A stretch of DNA of 64,000 nt from Vesta saturnalis (GCA_036346205.1 JARFJB010001947.1:815001-879000); one strand, 5' to 3'; shown: positions 10,901 through 25,658, numbered from the stretch's first letter. Made by a program: numbers and translations. Notes: a model not told the origin generated them from the letters alone.

Positions 10901-13099
10901 TGACTGAGAGCTTCTGTTCTAGGGTATCCGAATACTCTATTACTCTGTTATTAGGTTCAGAGTGAGAACAGTGGTGTTTCGTTGACTACACACTGTTTTT
11001 ACTTTCTCTTGTTTATATTATATTATTACTATCATGATTATTTTACTATTAATATTATTACTATTTTGCTCAACTACTAATCAGCTTTTAAATACGTTGA
11101 GGAAGAATTTACTTTATCCATGTATTTACAACGATCAGAACGTCTTAACTTTATCACACGTTTGTAAGATAACGCCCTTCTATATAACCAGGCTCAAACT
11201 AAGTTATAATCCTAAATTTTCAATATTTTGTTTTAGATGTTGAAGTGCAACATTTTGTTAGGTTATAATAATCATTAAGTTAAATAACAATATTCGTGTA
11301 TAAACATGTATGTTTTAACATAAATTGAAATATATAAGAATTAAGCGACGCCACGGCCGTTTTTATAAGAAAGTATGTCAAATAAATTTCTGACTGACTT
11401 AAAGTTATGTAAATAAATTTTTTAGATTAAAAGTTCAATAAATAGTGTGTATGTGCACAAGTAAACGAACCTATATTGACAAAGGATTGTTCTATACTCA
11501 CATCTTTTAAGGAACAAACAAATAAGTAAATTCATTTATACTTCCAATATAAAGAATTGGTGTGGTCCATAATTATTAATTATAATCTAATGGCTTAAGA
11601 TTGTTAACAGTATTTGGACTTGGAAATTAACAATCAATTACGTGAGTTTCAATGGTTTAATTAATTATATCTTAAATAGAGATGGTAATTCCAGTTGACG
11701 TAAGTAAGGTTATATATAACCTAAGTTGTGTATATAAGAAAACAGCTGATTGTGATTCGAGTAAGTTGCATTGGTTTATCGAAGAAATGAATGGAAAATA
11801 AATTGGTTTGTCAAGAAACCAATTATAGATGATGTGGTCAAGGCATGGTAAACTACAGTTATCTGGGAATATATAATAGTGGTGGAGCTAATAATGAACC
11901 AAGAAGTAGTAATTAATAGTGGACTGTTACACCAACGATACAAGGTATTTCATGTTTTATATTGTGTTGAATAACTCAACGTTTATGTACAGGAAATATA
12001 TTTCATCATTTCTTAGTACTTCCATTAAATTAATGATAAAGTAAATAGACTGAAACGGAACTCGACCATTGAATCTACATATTTTATGCACCAGGATTAA
12101 AATAGATGGATTTAGGGATAATAGGCTAATATTTATGATTAAAATGATAGTGTCTGTGAAATAAATATAATAAATTTGTTACACTTGTATTTGGTGTTTA
12201 GCTTAAATTAATGTAAGTAAGCTGCACCTTGGAATTTATTGTCCCCGCTTAGTGTAAATTTAAGAAGACACTACCACGATATCAAGTGGAAAAGAAATCA
12301 ATAGATTAACTCAATTGTAGTAAAGTATTGAGCTTTTGATTATAATTGATGGTGGCATGGATAGATTTTAAATACATCAATTGTTTGGTTTAAGGAGATC
12401 AACGGCATAATATATTAGTTGACGTTCCTAAGTAAAGGGAGTATGTAACTCCAGAGTATAGTACTGGTTCAGATTAATAAATTCGAGTAAACCAATGTTT
12501 ATAACCCAAGGTCAGTTAATCACCTTATATTATAAATAAACCTTAAAGTAACTGATAGCTTGAGGGACCTTATTTGAATTCTGGCTACCTTAACAGTAAC
12601 ATTTCATTTTTGCATTAGGTTGACAATTTTGAGTATTAATAATAAGTTACAAAATTACGTCAATATAGTTTGATTCATAGTTGACTTAGACTTACCTCAA
12701 ACCGAACAAATATTAAATTGCAATTTCGATCATAACCTAGTCTCGCTACTCGATATCGGAGATAATCTTGAATCATTGTGTTGTTAAAATATTATAATTT
12801 ATATTGAAAGTAAAACTAGATGATTATCAAATAGTAAATGGCTAGCCGAGGCATATAATTATTACAATTTATTAAACTAATACGTTGCATATTGATCACT
12901 TATTAGATTTGCTTTTTAAGACAAACCATCGTGTGGGGGACAAATAGTTAAAGTAACATTACCAAAATAACTATAGGAATTATTTTAACTTCTGTTAATT
13001 TCACATATTCCTTAAAAAGGTTTTGGCACTTAACTGATTCTTCTCTTTCAGTTTTACATAAATTCCAACTTCAATAATTTATGATCTTTCGTTTTTCTT
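10901..13099. other. AT-rich interval, nothing recognised
   Basis: About 2.2 kb with no supported gene. The open frame 11034-11243 is Leu/Ile-rich and looks like chance. GC content is low and stops are frequent in all frames. No terminal repeats or tandem structure were found by eye. Confidence 0.4.
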
Positions 13100-15750
13100 G
13101 TCTATACAGACTAGTCCCGGGTGATTATGTACCGTTCTGTCAGTTCTTGTCAGTCAATCCCAATACAAAGTCGCATCTTGATTCTAGAACTGCATCAGGG
13201 ATATATATGTAGTACGGTTCAGAATTAGTGATTAAATTTGTTTCATACAATTTGTATAGGAATTATTTTTGCGACATGATTATTATATAAATAATCACTC
13301 TCTGATAAAGTATTACATCCCCCAGTAATATGTTCAATTATTTCACCTGAAGAACCACATTTTCGACATCTATCACTAACGCTTAGTTTGAGAACGTTTT
13401 TTGTAACTTATCCTGTATCAACGAAATAAATCCTTCAGTAGCAGGATATAAATATATTTTCTTTTAATAAGTTAAAGAACTTATTTTAACCATTTCTTCT
13501 GAATAAAGTTGATTAGGATACCTTCCATGCAGTCCATTTTCTTTCCGTGATTCTATTCTGTTAGTGTTAGTTTGTGGAAGTATATGTGCTCCATTTTTCT
13601 TCAGATTAAGGGGAGTAAAAGAAGCATCAGCCGAAATAATTCTTCTAATTTTAGGATTTGTAAGAGATTAAAAGTAGTTGCGCATCTTGCAGATCAGTAT
13701 TTTAGAAAGACAAGATAAATTTATTAACTCTCGTTAACCACCTTCAGCCACCTTCAGAACGAGATAGATAATGATTTTGGATCATGATTAATAAATTTAG
13801 TAATCATTATACGAGTTAATCTACCTAGTTGATCAAGACTAGTATTGTTCCGTTTGATTATACCAAATGTGTAAATGCGTTAAACAGATTTTTGGATTTG
13901 AGCTTCGTATTAACTACTTTAGTCAGCCGACTTTTTTATTTGCTTACAGATTCTGCTTTAAGAATTGAGTGATAAATACCTTTATTTTATCCCATACCAA
14001 GGTGTTTGTATGTTTCTTCCAAAGGCAGTGAATTAATGTCATAAATCACATCTTCAGAGTGATGTAGAATATAATATTTTCAGTTATATGGAACGTAGAA
14101 CATTTATCTAACCCAAATCGCATTGCTATATTGTTATTAATATCTCTGTAATATTAGTTAAAGATGCTAATTGTTGCTTTGACTCTGCAATTGCTTAATA
14201 TAACAGATCTAGTCTGCATAAGGAATTGGAATTATTTAGTAAATAAGAATGACAGCAAGACAAAACCATAGATGACTTAAAGAGTTCACCTTGAAAAATA
14301 TCTCTGCTAATGCTAATATCAACTTCTCATAAAACATTAGCATTATTTATCAAAGTCGTTTTCTAGGAGATCGTCAGATTGGATAATGTTAGGGTTGACT
14401 GTATATATTTCAAATATTTTAATAAGCCAATTATGGGGAACGGAATCAAAAGCTTTGAAGTCTATGTAGCAGGTATATAAATTACGTTTCTTTCGAAGAG
14501 CGTGTTTTATTATGATAGCATCTATTGTAAATTGTTCTTTACAACTTAAACTGTTTCGTATGCATCCTTTCAGTTCTAAAGAAAATATTTCATATTGTTC
14601 ACAATGTATATATACGCTGTTGTTAATCAAAGCGTTAAGTAGCTTATAAGATAAGTGACAGGTCTGTAGTTTTTTTGGATTGGACGGATTTCCTTTCTTG
14701 AATATTAGGTGTGTAACTCCAACAGTAACAAATCTAGCTAATGTATTGGATCTTGAGTAGCTCTAGAAAAAATATTTGCAAGAGGTTGATGGATAGCAGA
14801 AAATTGTTTTAACCAAAAATTTTGTATCTGATCAGGACTAGATGCTCGCCAGTTTTCTTAATTACAGTTAGTATATCATCAGCAGGTAATTCTAAAGGAC
14901 CCATGTCAGTTACGATAAAAACATTATTAGTAACATTTGTGACCCAAGGTGCATTTAAGTTAGATTCTTCTGGATATGACCAAATAGATTCCCAATGTTG
15001 AATACAAGCTTGAGAGTTAATTTTTTTAGTAGACTTATCAGACTGATTTCTAGAGAAATTAGGGAAGAATTTTTTTTAATTGACGACTTTTTTTATTGGT
15101 TTTTGGCACATTCATTATATCTACGAAGTCTGAATCTTTAGCCTTCTAGGTTACTGACATAATTCATCTCGATAGTTGTTCAAAATGAAATAAAGGTCAG
15201 GATAGTTAGAAACTATTTTCAAATTCTTTTTAATGGTTTCTATTTATCGAACAATTTTGGGCGACCTAGTTCCTTTTAAATATTCAGTAAGTTCATCAGC
15301 AGTAGCACGAGGTTTTTGAATTTTCTTTTTTCAAGGGTTCTGAGTTCATAACAATGTCTTAATTTTGTGTTTTAATTTCGGAGTGAATTAGTTTTTGTCA
15401 ATTCTCTTGGATCATAGTTACTGCTGCTGCATAAGTAGCTAGATGTACGTCTGTAATACCGTTCAAAAGATGTTTTTTTAAAGCATTGCTTGTTAAATCA
15501 TTTGTTTGTTTGAGGCTTGAAGTTTGGAAGTTTAGGTCTTATTAAAGGATTTGTGCTTTCATAATAGTTTAGACTACTCAAAAATACACTCTCTAGATTG
15601 TTTTGAGATTGGGATTCCAGGGCTGTTTTCTCTGGAGCACGTGTAATACTATTTTTTTATTTCAGTGTTGATGACATCGGCTGCTGGGGTCTTTCGCCAT
15701 TTGTCTATTTTTAAGTTAGATCTCTTTAAACATATCAATTAACTGACGAA
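13100..15750 (-). pseudogene. R4/Dong-like LINE relic (copy B)
   Basis: Read on the minus strand with many frameshifts, the order matches copy A. Around 14800-14860 lies an RT segment equivalent to WKAPGIDG..FWLK. At 14343-14630 is the RT core frame with GCIRNSLSCKEQFTIDAII and motif A CYIDFKAFDSVPHNWL. At about 13330-13400 is the zinc cluster CRKCGSSGEIIEHITGGC, and at about 13150-13210 the endonuclease strand IPDAVLESRCDFVL. Copy B is more decayed than copy A and clearly a separate insertion of the same family. No intact frame exceeds 95 codons. Confidence 0.65.
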
Positions 15751-15799
15751 TGCTTTGATAGTTATCACTCATGTCATTCTGTCCGTATATTTAGCTAGA

Positions 15800-17120
15800 C
15801 TTAAAATTTCTCTTTCCTTATCATAAACAGGACGTTTCAAGAGTATGTGGTGCACTGTGTATGGTGTACGGCAAAAATTACATACCCTACGTTCGAGTAC
15901 AAGCGTATCCTCTATGCCTAACCTTGTGTACACATGTCATTTTTAATTTTGCTTAGGAATGTATTGGAAGTTGACAATATCATATCCTATTTTTGTATAA
16001 TCTTTTTCCTTTCGTGTCGTTTCCAAGTGTTGTTGATCAGTGGTTCTATGTGTGGAGAGGTACTTGCAATTACGTATAATTCAGCAGATTGCACGGACCA
16101 GGTGTAGGATTCATTCTTTGTACAGATGTCACTTCCAACTCCTTTATTCGTTTTAAACCGCCTGTATAAATATTTGTATAGTTTTTATACTTCTCTACCA
16201 TTTGAATGATGGTATTCTATTTTTAGATTTTCTTCGCCCAGCTTTTCCATTGCCTCTATCCCTCTTATATGTCAAGTCTGGTAGTCGTCTTGTATTCCAA
16301 CAGGTTTTTGTAAGCTTGCAGGTATTGGATAATTAAACTTCTACTAGTAGCCATAATTTTCGATAAATAGTTACATAGTAGCATTTCTTGGCTTATATGT
16401 AATAGAAGGAATTCTGCATCTGCAAAGATAGAGGGTAGTGAGCTTGTTCGGAAGACTCCAATAGACGTTATAATGCCACACGCATGTATTTTGTCTAGTT
16501 TTTTTTGGTGCATTTGTCGAGCTGACGAATACACGATAGAGCCGTGGTCGAGTGAACACGTCACAAAAGACTTATAAAAACAAAGGAGAGCGTACATGCC
16601 CAACCTCCAGTTAATGTTGGAGAGGCATTGAATGATATTAAATCTTTGATTCTAGTATGTCAATATGCTCTTTAAAGTACAACCTTTTGTCAAAGATTAG
16701 GCCTAATGTCTTATGGTTTCCCGATACTGGATTATGTTCCCTTTCATTAGAAGTGTAGAGTTGTCGTGTTGATTTCTCGCATCAAAAATGAATGGCGTTA
16801 GCTTTTTCCACAGAAAAATGGAATCCTATATTTTCGGCGACATCAACAAGATTATTGATACCTTCTTGTAATGCCAGTTGGACGTGATAGGTGTATTTAA
16901 ATAAAATCATATCATCAACATATATGCAAACGTTAAGTGGTACTTTGACAGAGGATACCAAGCCATCTACTGCAATTAAGAATAGCGTGCATCTTAGAAC
17001 GGAAGCTTGATGAATTCTATTTTCCGTAGTATATGCCTTGGACGTATAATTTCCTATTCTTGTTTTGAAAGATCGATCGTGCAATGTTGTAATGATGTTT
17101 TCCATGCAACGATTTTCTTT
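15800..17120 (-). pseudogene. I-like LINE ORF2 relic
   Basis: The frame 17132-16782 contains RT sequence (RSFKTRIGNY, then CTLFLIAVDGL, then motif C YVDDMILF) and 16603-16265 the following thumb region (LDHGSIVYSSARQMHQKK). Both align with the matching parts of the complete I-like ORF2 at 19098-21917 (GFRVRVGNSY, CILFALAVNEI, YVDDLAIM, DYGCIVYSSARKS). Between about 15850 and 16000 a C-x2-C...H-H cluster resembles the tail after RNase H. Numerous stops make it inactive. Its 5' side abuts an R4-like fragment near 17120, so it probably inserted into that relic. Confidence 0.65.
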
Positions 17121-17560
17121 TACAATTATCAATGAGGCCTTTAACCATTTCTTGTATGTTCAAAACTGGATCTACTTCAGGTGTCGACATATTAAGTAGG
17201 GTATAATTGTGTCTGCCTTTGTTATAGCTTTAAATAGAACAGCCTCTTGAGCTTTTTCATTAAAGTGTCGGTTTAGATTCTTAATAATATTGTTATGTAA
17301 AATTTCTTTAAATTAAGAATACCCCTACCTCCTTGGGCTCTTGGTATAGTTATCCTCTCGATTGCCGATTTTTGTTGATGTGCATGGAACTTTGTTAAAG
17401 CTGTCCTAATACATCTTTCAAAAGGATCAAGTTCTGCGATAGTGCATTTAATTACTCTAAATGTGTAATGACTGGTATTGCATACGCATTGAAAGCTCTC
17501 GCAATGTTCTTAGCATTTACATTTATCTTTAAAAATTCTTCTTTAAATAAGATCATTTAG
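17121..17560 (-). pseudogene. R4/Dong-like LINE fragment (copy C)
   Basis: Minus-strand fragments include IARAFNAYAIPVITH (about 17480-17525) and PRAQGGRGIL (about 17310-17340), which match the RT thumb region of copy A (KALNTYAILMLTY and RKGGGRGLIE). A short LHGKHHYN near 17100 matches LHGRHHQYLN of copy A. The rest of this element is missing, apparently cut by the I-like relic. It is too broken to define ends. Confidence 0.5.
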
Positions 17561-17937
17561 TAGAAGTAAGTTTATACTATTCTTATCGTTAATTCTTAAG
17601 TTTAACTTTTATATTAAAATTCTAGTTCTATTGATAAATGTTTAGATATTAAGTTCAATATCAGATCTAGTTACTTTTATTGTAATTCTGTCATTTGAGT
17701 GACAATAACATTGTTTCTAGTGCTAGCTTCTATTTTTGGTTTTATACCGTTACATATTGTTAGTTACTTTTAGTTTATTTCATAACATGTACCTATAAAT
17801 TTTGTTTCTAGTTGCCCTGATAAAATGTTAATCAAACAGGAAATACATTGGCGTAAAACACATTAGGAGTTTTCTTTTAAAATAAAAGACTGATATACCT
17901 GAAAAATTAAATTTATTTTATAATCGGTTGTAAAACT
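17561..17937. other. AT-rich interval, nothing recognised
   Basis: Short AT-rich stretch between LINE remains. A TCTAGTT/TTAGTTACTTTTAG-like box occurs several times but no regular repeat or gene can be supported. Confidence 0.4.
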
Positions 17938-17949
17938 TATTATTATTAC

Positions 17950-18006
<57 letters not shown>
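17938..18006. repeat. (ATT)n microsatellite = TAA-repeat tail of the I-like LINE
   Basis: About 23 uninterrupted ATT units. On the minus strand this is (TAA)n, placed just after the 3' UTR of the I-like LINE. A TAA-repeat tail instead of poly(A) is typical of I-clade elements, so the tract marks the 3' end of that element. Confidence 0.85.
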
Positions 18007-18007
<1 letters not shown>

Positions 18008-18179
18008 TTATTTTTTATTGGAGCGTCGACTTCTGAGGTCAATAGCTCATTTATAAATAAGTATACGTTCCTATACCACAGGTAAGGTAGATTTCAGGTA
18101 TGTATATATTATTATAGCACAGGTAATATGATGATGATTACTGCAATAGAAGGAAAGGTGCCAGAACGTATTGTTGTTA

Positions 18180-21100
18180 TTATATCTTAGTGTATATATT
18201 AATATGTTTCACATACTGAAAGGTGGTTAGTATTTCATTTCTTGCACTCAAGTTGTCTGCAATATTTTTTTTCAGATTATGTCCCCTCTCACACACAATA
18301 TGCCGTACAGACAAAGAAATGTGACATTGGTCACACTGGGGTGCAGGTTCTCCCAACAGTAAGTGTTGGTGCGTGACAGCTGTATGCCCAATGCGTAGGG
18401 GTGCAGCTTTACCATCTGTTGCCTGGTAAGTTTAAATTGAGTATAGGGCGCCATCAGAGATGGCTTTATTTCTTTCAGTAAGCTGTTTGTTTCATATCAT
18501 TATCTTTGCCATTCATCCATCACCTTGTGTTTGACAGTATTAATAACGTCAGTTTTTTGTTGCTGTAGTATATCCTGTTGATCACAGTTTGCTGCTGTCC
18601 GTGCAGCTTTATCAGCTCGTTTATTGCCTATAATTCCAATGTGGCTTGGCACCCAGACCATGGTAAGCGCATATCCTTCATCTGCCAGATATTTGTATAG
18701 TGATTGGATCCACTGCGTAATAGGGTTTGTTGCGTATATTTTTCGTAGGCTTTCTAGAACACTCAACTAATCGGAGGCAATAAGGTAGGACTTTTCTCCT
18801 GTATTTATTGCGCAGTACAGAAGCGCTTGCCAAAAAGCGTACTGCTCAGCATAATATACACATGCACTGTTAACAAGTGTCCATGAATAGCAATTTTCAC
18901 CTACTACAATGGCACAACCTACACCATTTTCCGTTTTGGACCCATCTGTATAAATGACTTGTCCAGGGGGGGAATTCGCTTTGGATTTCAGCGAAAGCTT
19001 GGCGATATAGCTCAGGTGGGGTCTCTTCTTTGCCTAATGTATTTAGCGGAACTATTTTGATTTGTGGAGTTATCCATGGGGGGATCTCATTTGGACCTTA
19101 CGGTATGATTTCTGGCATCTGTATAGCATTCCTCTCCAAGTACTCACGAAATCTTATTCCAGAGGGCCTGGTTATAGTAGGTCTATCCTGGTACTGGTTT
19201 TCATTACGAAAAAGAAACGCATTATTTGGGTGCCCAGGGTGGGCCCTAACTCCAATCATGTAGGTAGAAGCAAGCTTTTTTCTGTGAATATCTAGGGGTT
19301 CCAAGCCAGTTTCACAGTGTAGGCTTTGGATTGGACTGGTTGGAAATGCCCCAATACAATACCGGATACCTGCATTATGGATACGATCTATAGTTCGCAG
19401 CAGACTTTTACGTGCAGATGAATATACTATACAACCATAGTCGATTCGAGACAGTATAAGTGACCGATAGATACGCATTAGGCTTATGGCATCTGCTCCC
19501 CATGCAGTACGGACCAAGGCCTTGATTAAGTTTAGACGTTTTCGGCATTCTCTTTGCAGGGATAGGATGTGCTCTCTCCAAGTAAGTTTCCGGTCAAATA
19601 TAATTCCCAAAAATTTGACAGAGTCAACGCATCTTATACCATGATTTTTAAGGTGCAGCAAAGGATCACAGTGTGGAGTTCTGAAGCGACAGAAATGGAC
19701 ACAGTGGGTTTTCTGTTCAGAGAACTGATACCCTATGGATTCTCCATTTTGTAAAATTACATCGATTGCCCGTTGCAGCTTACGTACAGTTTCGCCGACC
19801 GTTGTTCCGGAATACATTATAGCGAGATCATCTACGTACAGACATTTAATTATCATTTCATCCGTGTTTAGCGCTATCTCATTTACGGCAAGTGCAAATA
19901 AGATGCAGCTCAGCGTTGAGCCTTGCGGCACTCCATTTTCTAATAGGCGGGATATTGAGTAGCTGTTGCCAACTCGTACTCGGAAACCACGATTGTTTAA
20001 GAATGACGTTATAAAGAGCGGGAGCTTTCCTCTAAGCCCACATCTAGAGAGCTTTTGCAATATGCCGTACCTCCAAGTCATATCATATGCACCTTTTATA
20101 TCAAAGAAGACCGCCACAGAGTGCCTCCGGTCCCGGAAAGCAGCTTGGATGAAATCCTCAAGAAGTACAAGGTGATCTGTGGTGCACCTGTTTTTCCTAA
20201 AACCAGCCTGATACGACACTAACACATTACGCTTTTCCAGGTACCATTGAAGCCGGTTGTTAACCATCCTCTCGAGCAGCTTACCCATACAACTGGTAAG
20301 ACTAATTGGAATATAGCTACTCGGGAGTAAAGGATCTTTATCTGTTTTTAACACCGGTACTACAATTGCCTCTTTCCATTTCTCGGGGTAGATATTATTA
20401 TCCCACAAGTCGTTGAAGATTACTAATAGTGCTTCTTTCATTTCAGGTGTTAGGTGCTTCAACATGTCATTCGAAATGGCGTCAAGGCCAGCAGCTGTGG
20501 ATCTCGTATGACTTAAAGCTTCATCCAATTCGCGCATAGAGAAAGGCAAGTTGTAATCCAAGTCAACCTCTGTACTAAAATTTAGGTCAATTTCTCTATT
20601 TACCTTTGTACGTAGGAACTCACTATTATAATTTTCAGATCTACTAATACTCTCAAATTGTGCGGCTAGGGATTCTGCTATTTCAGTTGCGTGTTCAACT
20701 ACGTGTCCGTCTTCTTCCTTAATACATGTAAATGAATTTGCTTGATAGCTATCAGCTATAGCTTTAACTTTTATCCAGGTATTCTTAATGCTTTCCTCAG
20801 ATGTTGTGGATGATGTATACTGGTTCCAGCTGTTACGCTTACTTTCCAATAAAACTCGTCTCGCCTCTGCCCGTGCCTTCTTAAAAGCAATCAAATTTGT
20901 AATAGTTGGTTGCTTCTTGAACAAATTCAGCGCCCTTTTCCTACAGTCAATTGCTTGTTTCACTTGCACACTCCAACAGGGGACGGTACGCTTCAACGGT
21001 TTAGTTCCTGCTTTGGGCATACTCTGTGCTGCTGCTTGCACGATAGCGTCAGTAATCGTTTCAACACTTAGAGTATGAGGAACAACCAGGGTTTGTTTAA

Positions 21101-21917
21101 ACTTATGCCAGTCAGCCTTGGTCGTGATCCATCTCTCAGCTACGTATCTCTCCACTTGGGATTGCTCAGTTTGTACCAAGTTTGAGAAATGATCGCTGTT
21201 GTACAGATCATCAATAACTCTCCATTTGAGATGGGGTACAACATCACTCGTAGCGATCGTTAGATCTATTGCTGAAAAGGTGTTCGCTATTGTGTTAAGA
21301 TGTGTATGTGAATCTGTATTCATTAATACAATATCATCCCTTTCCAGCCAGAGCTCGAGAATTCGCCCTCTTGCGTCGGTTTTTGGAGATCCCCACAGGA
21401 TGTTATGGGCGTTAAAGTCCCCCATAATGATAGCAGGAGGGGGGAGCTGTTCAACAATGTGTTCGAGATCCACAACCTCCCAGTTCCCATCAGGAAGATA
21501 AATGCTACATATAGACATCTTCAGAGGTGTACTCATTTTAATAGCCACTGCCTGGATATGAGTGTCTAATATCAGCTGTTCACATTGTACACCATCTCTG
21601 GTAATAACAGCAACACCACCTGAAGCTCTTTGCCGTTGGGCAAAGTCATTGCGAACAATATCATATCTTCGGAGAGAATACGGCTGATTAACTTTGAGGT
21701 GTGTTTCCTGAAGGCATATACACATGGGATTCAGTTCTTGTAAGAGCATTTTCAAGTCTGTGTATCGTTTCACGAGACCTCTACAATTCCATTGGAGAAT
21801 GCAGTTTTTAGACGCGAATGTTATAAATATCTTAAAAATTACGGTAGTATAACATATAAAATGCTCACGGACAAATAAATAAAATTTTATATAAATAGAT
21901 AATATGCACATACACAA
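18180..21917 (-). pseudogene. I-like LINE ORF2: AP endonuclease, reverse transcriptase, RNase H
   Basis: The frame 21917-19098 (939 codons) starts with an APE-type endonuclease (ILQWNCRGL, LQETHL, MGDFNAHN, SDHFSN, residues about 40-240). It continues with an RT holding AAGLDAISNDML, motif A VFFDIKGAYDMTW, NGVPQGSTLS and motif C YVDDLAIM (residues about 450-760). After an in-frame TAA at 19098 and a frameshift in a G7 tract near 18965, RNase H follows. Its four acidic residues sit in YTDGSK, YYAEQYAF, IASD and KRADKA; a stop directly after IASD interrupts it. A C-x2-C...H-x3-C tail (CDQCHISLSVRHIVC, about 18290-18340) ends the protein. The enzyme would nick DNA, prime reverse transcription and remove RNA. 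RT and endonuclease active residues are intact. The first 40 codons of the frame may be leader rather than protein. Confidence 0.88.
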
Positions 21918-21987
21918 ACATAAATATCACAGAAAAGGTTATAATTTAATATAAAATATCACAGATAATATCACTCGTATAAGTTGA

Positions 21988-23220
21988 CTAGTCATTGGAC
22001 TCATTAGTAGTCCGTTGCCTGCTAGAACCGCTAGGTTTACCCTTAGGCCACCCTTTTTTCTTTTTAGGGTTTTTTGCCTCATTCAGGGTACTATCATCTA
22101 CGGATGTAATGCTCGAATCCGTTGGTGGGGTTCTTGTTAGGAGGGTTTTTCTCTTCGCGCCTCTGGACTCGTCCTCCATTTGTACCTGATCCACGTTGGT
22201 CAGCGTTGAGGTAGTTGTCTTATGAGGTGAAGACGGGACTAGGAATGATTTTTCCGTACTGGGATCAGAGGAAATTTGTAGGAGAGGAGTAATTGCTCCT
22301 ACTAAAAGAGGTAGCAGTTCTTTTGCTAGAGCAGGGTCGTCAATTCTGGACTGGTTATCCTGAGTGGAGGTAGTAGCTTTGGCATAACTAATACCTGCTG
22401 TAGGCGACGTAATAATAATTTTCTTTTTAGCTTCCATGTAACTTATGTTCTCTGTTGCTCGGAGCTCTTGTATAGCATTTTCTGTTTTATACACGGAGCA
22501 GCTCATAGCTCTAGCAGAGTGAGCGCCACAACAATTCACACATACTATTGGTTGTGTACACGGCGACCCTTCGTGTTGCAATTTGCCACAAATGCACATT
22601 TGCTGTGGTGCTTCGCATTTGAAAGATGTATGGCCAAATTTGTTACACCTGAAGCATCTTAACGGAGGTGGCACATATAACCGAACACTTAGCGAATAAA
22701 ATGCAACTCTTATTGTTTTGGGTAATATGGGGGTATTAAATGTTACGATGTGATTAGCGGTAAGTTCCCCATTCCGTTTTGATTTTAACCGTCGCAACTC
22801 AATAACTTTTTGACCCTTTAGTTCCTCACAAATGTCCTCTACAGAACAATTAAGTAAATCCCGACAGAAAATAACTCCCCGAGATGTATTCATCGTTTTA
22901 TGAGGAGCGACTACAATCTCAAAGTCTCCCAACCTATTTGTGGCTAGAACTTTAAATGTCTGCTTATTAGACACAGTTTCTACTAGAATGCCATCTTAAA
23001 TTTTCTTTATCATTTTTAAATCACCATACAGACCATACAGAGCTTTTTGAATGTAAAATGGACTAACTCTATCAAAGTTTATCCCGTCTTTCCTTGTAAG
23101 AATAAGGAACCGGGGCGTAACCTCCGTCACCATATTCTTGGCGGCGGGTTTTCTAGGTAGACCCTCCTGCACCTCCATGTTTATAGAGTTGGCACTCTGC
23201 AGTAATGGGGTTTCGCTCAT
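21988..23220 (-). pseudogene. I-like LINE ORF1 (gag-like, CCHC zinc knuckles)
   Basis: Two same-frame segments, 23220-22996 and 22974-21988, are separated by a TAA stop near 22995 and otherwise read as one protein of about 410 residues. The N-terminal half has the I-factor-like domain (PRFLILTRKDGINFDRVSPF). Three zinc knuckles follow: CFRCNKFGHTSFKC, CICGKLQHEGSPC and CVNCCGAHSARAMSC. The C-terminal third is Ser/Thr/Lys-rich and ends with a basic tail (KNPKKKKGWPKGKPSG). The protein would coat LINE RNA in ribonucleoprotein particles. Its start ATG at 23218-23220 gives the expected N-terminus. ORF2 begins about 70 bp downstream. Only the single stop breaks it. Confidence 0.85.
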
Positions 23221-23681
23221 ATCGTTCCCACGAGATCACTCGGAAAGAATGTCACTTGCAGCAGAGCCGGTATACTACAAGAGGGCATTTATACTATGGA
23301 GGGCGCCTCTTCCCCTACAGGCGTGTCAACGCTAGAGGCCAGGCTTCCCCCTGGCCACGCTCAGGCTTCCACTCGCGCAATCCCTTCAGCACCTAAAACT
23401 GCCAAACGATCTTGGGATTGGGGGATTTTTTATAGAGGTTACCTTCGTCGTAGTCCGAGCGGTAAAGCCAAGACCACCGACCGCTAGCTGTACGACGTTC
23501 CCTAGCCACGCCCTGCTAGAGTCTCTGAAGTGCAATTCGCGGTTGCGGTATTAGGACACGGCTAGCGCTCAGCCGTCCCCAGCAAGGAGATCCCGGGCTT
23601 GCCGCACCCGTATACGCTTTTGACGGCGCATGTCCTGGGAAGAGTAGAAAGACAAAGGAAAGGTCTCTCAGCTTGCTGGGA

Positions 23682-23874
23682 GCCTGAAGAGAACAAGAGT
23701 TGAGTAGTGCCTCGACAGAAAGTGTTAAAGCAGGAAGCCACTCAAGACTAGTGTAAGAAATGCTTCCAGCTAAGGAGAACGCAGGATTGCCATCCTTAGC
23801 TGGAAGCACATCTTATACTAATCTTGAGTGGCTTCTTTAACACTTTTCTGTATATAACTTTTGTTCTCTTCAGG
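23682..23874. repeat. Long imperfect hairpin beside a trinucleotide tract
   Basis: The left arm, 23682-23776 (starting GCCTGAAGAGAACAAGAGTT), and the right arm, 23793-23874 (its reverse complement with several changes and a 12-bp gap), flank a 16-bp loop. The innermost 20 bp (TGCTTCCAGCTAAGGA side) pair almost perfectly. The right arm runs straight into an (ATT)n tract. The left arm lies in the presumed 5' leader of the I-like LINE. It may be a fold-back created by inverted duplication of LINE 5' sequence, or an independent small foldback element. Confidence 0.8.
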
Positions 23875-23876
<2 letters not shown>

Positions 23877-23938
<62 letters not shown>

Positions 23939-23953
23939 TATCATTATTATTAC

Positions 23954-23989
<36 letters not shown>

Positions 23990-24028
23990 ATATTATTATT
24001 ATTATTATTACTATTATTATTATCAAAC
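23877..24028. repeat. (ATT)n microsatellite with interruptions
   Basis: About 150 bp of ATT repeats broken by TATATTATCATT, ACT and ACATATT interruptions. It lies immediately after the hairpin's right arm. On the minus strand it is a TAA repeat like the tail at 17938-18006, so it may be another I-like LINE tail, though no LINE body adjoins it on the right. Confidence 0.85.
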
Positions 24029-25649
<1,621 letters not shown>

Positions 25650-25652
25650 TTA

Positions 25653-25658
25653 ACCCCT
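25653..25658. repeat. Polinton target-site duplication, left copy (ACCCCT)
   Basis: ACCCCT immediately precedes the left terminus AGTAGTG and is repeated exactly at 49677-49682 after the right terminus. Six-bp target duplications are the rule for Polinton/Maverick integration. Confidence 0.93.

Larger units (their letters stand above)
17938..23680 (-). mobile_element. Nearly full-length I-like non-LTR retrotransposon
   Basis: In transcription order (right to left) the element has a 5' leader of about 0.3-0.5 kb, ORF1 with zinc knuckles (23220-21988), ORF2 with AP endonuclease, RT and RNase H (21917 to about 18180), a short 3' UTR and a TAA-repeat tail. That arrangement and the RNase H domain point to the I clade. 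Only a handful of lesions are seen: a stop in ORF1 near 22996, a stop and a frameshift at the ORF2 RT/RNase H junction, and one stop inside RNase H. It is thus the youngest LINE in the left half of the window. The 5' limit is uncertain because a palindrome (23682-23874) adjoins it. Confidence 0.85.

Noticed and set aside
19030..21501. Several plus-strand open frames of 60-100 codons across the LINE
   Set aside because: Antisense shadows of the I-like ORF2, which has all its RT and endonuclease motifs on the minus strand.
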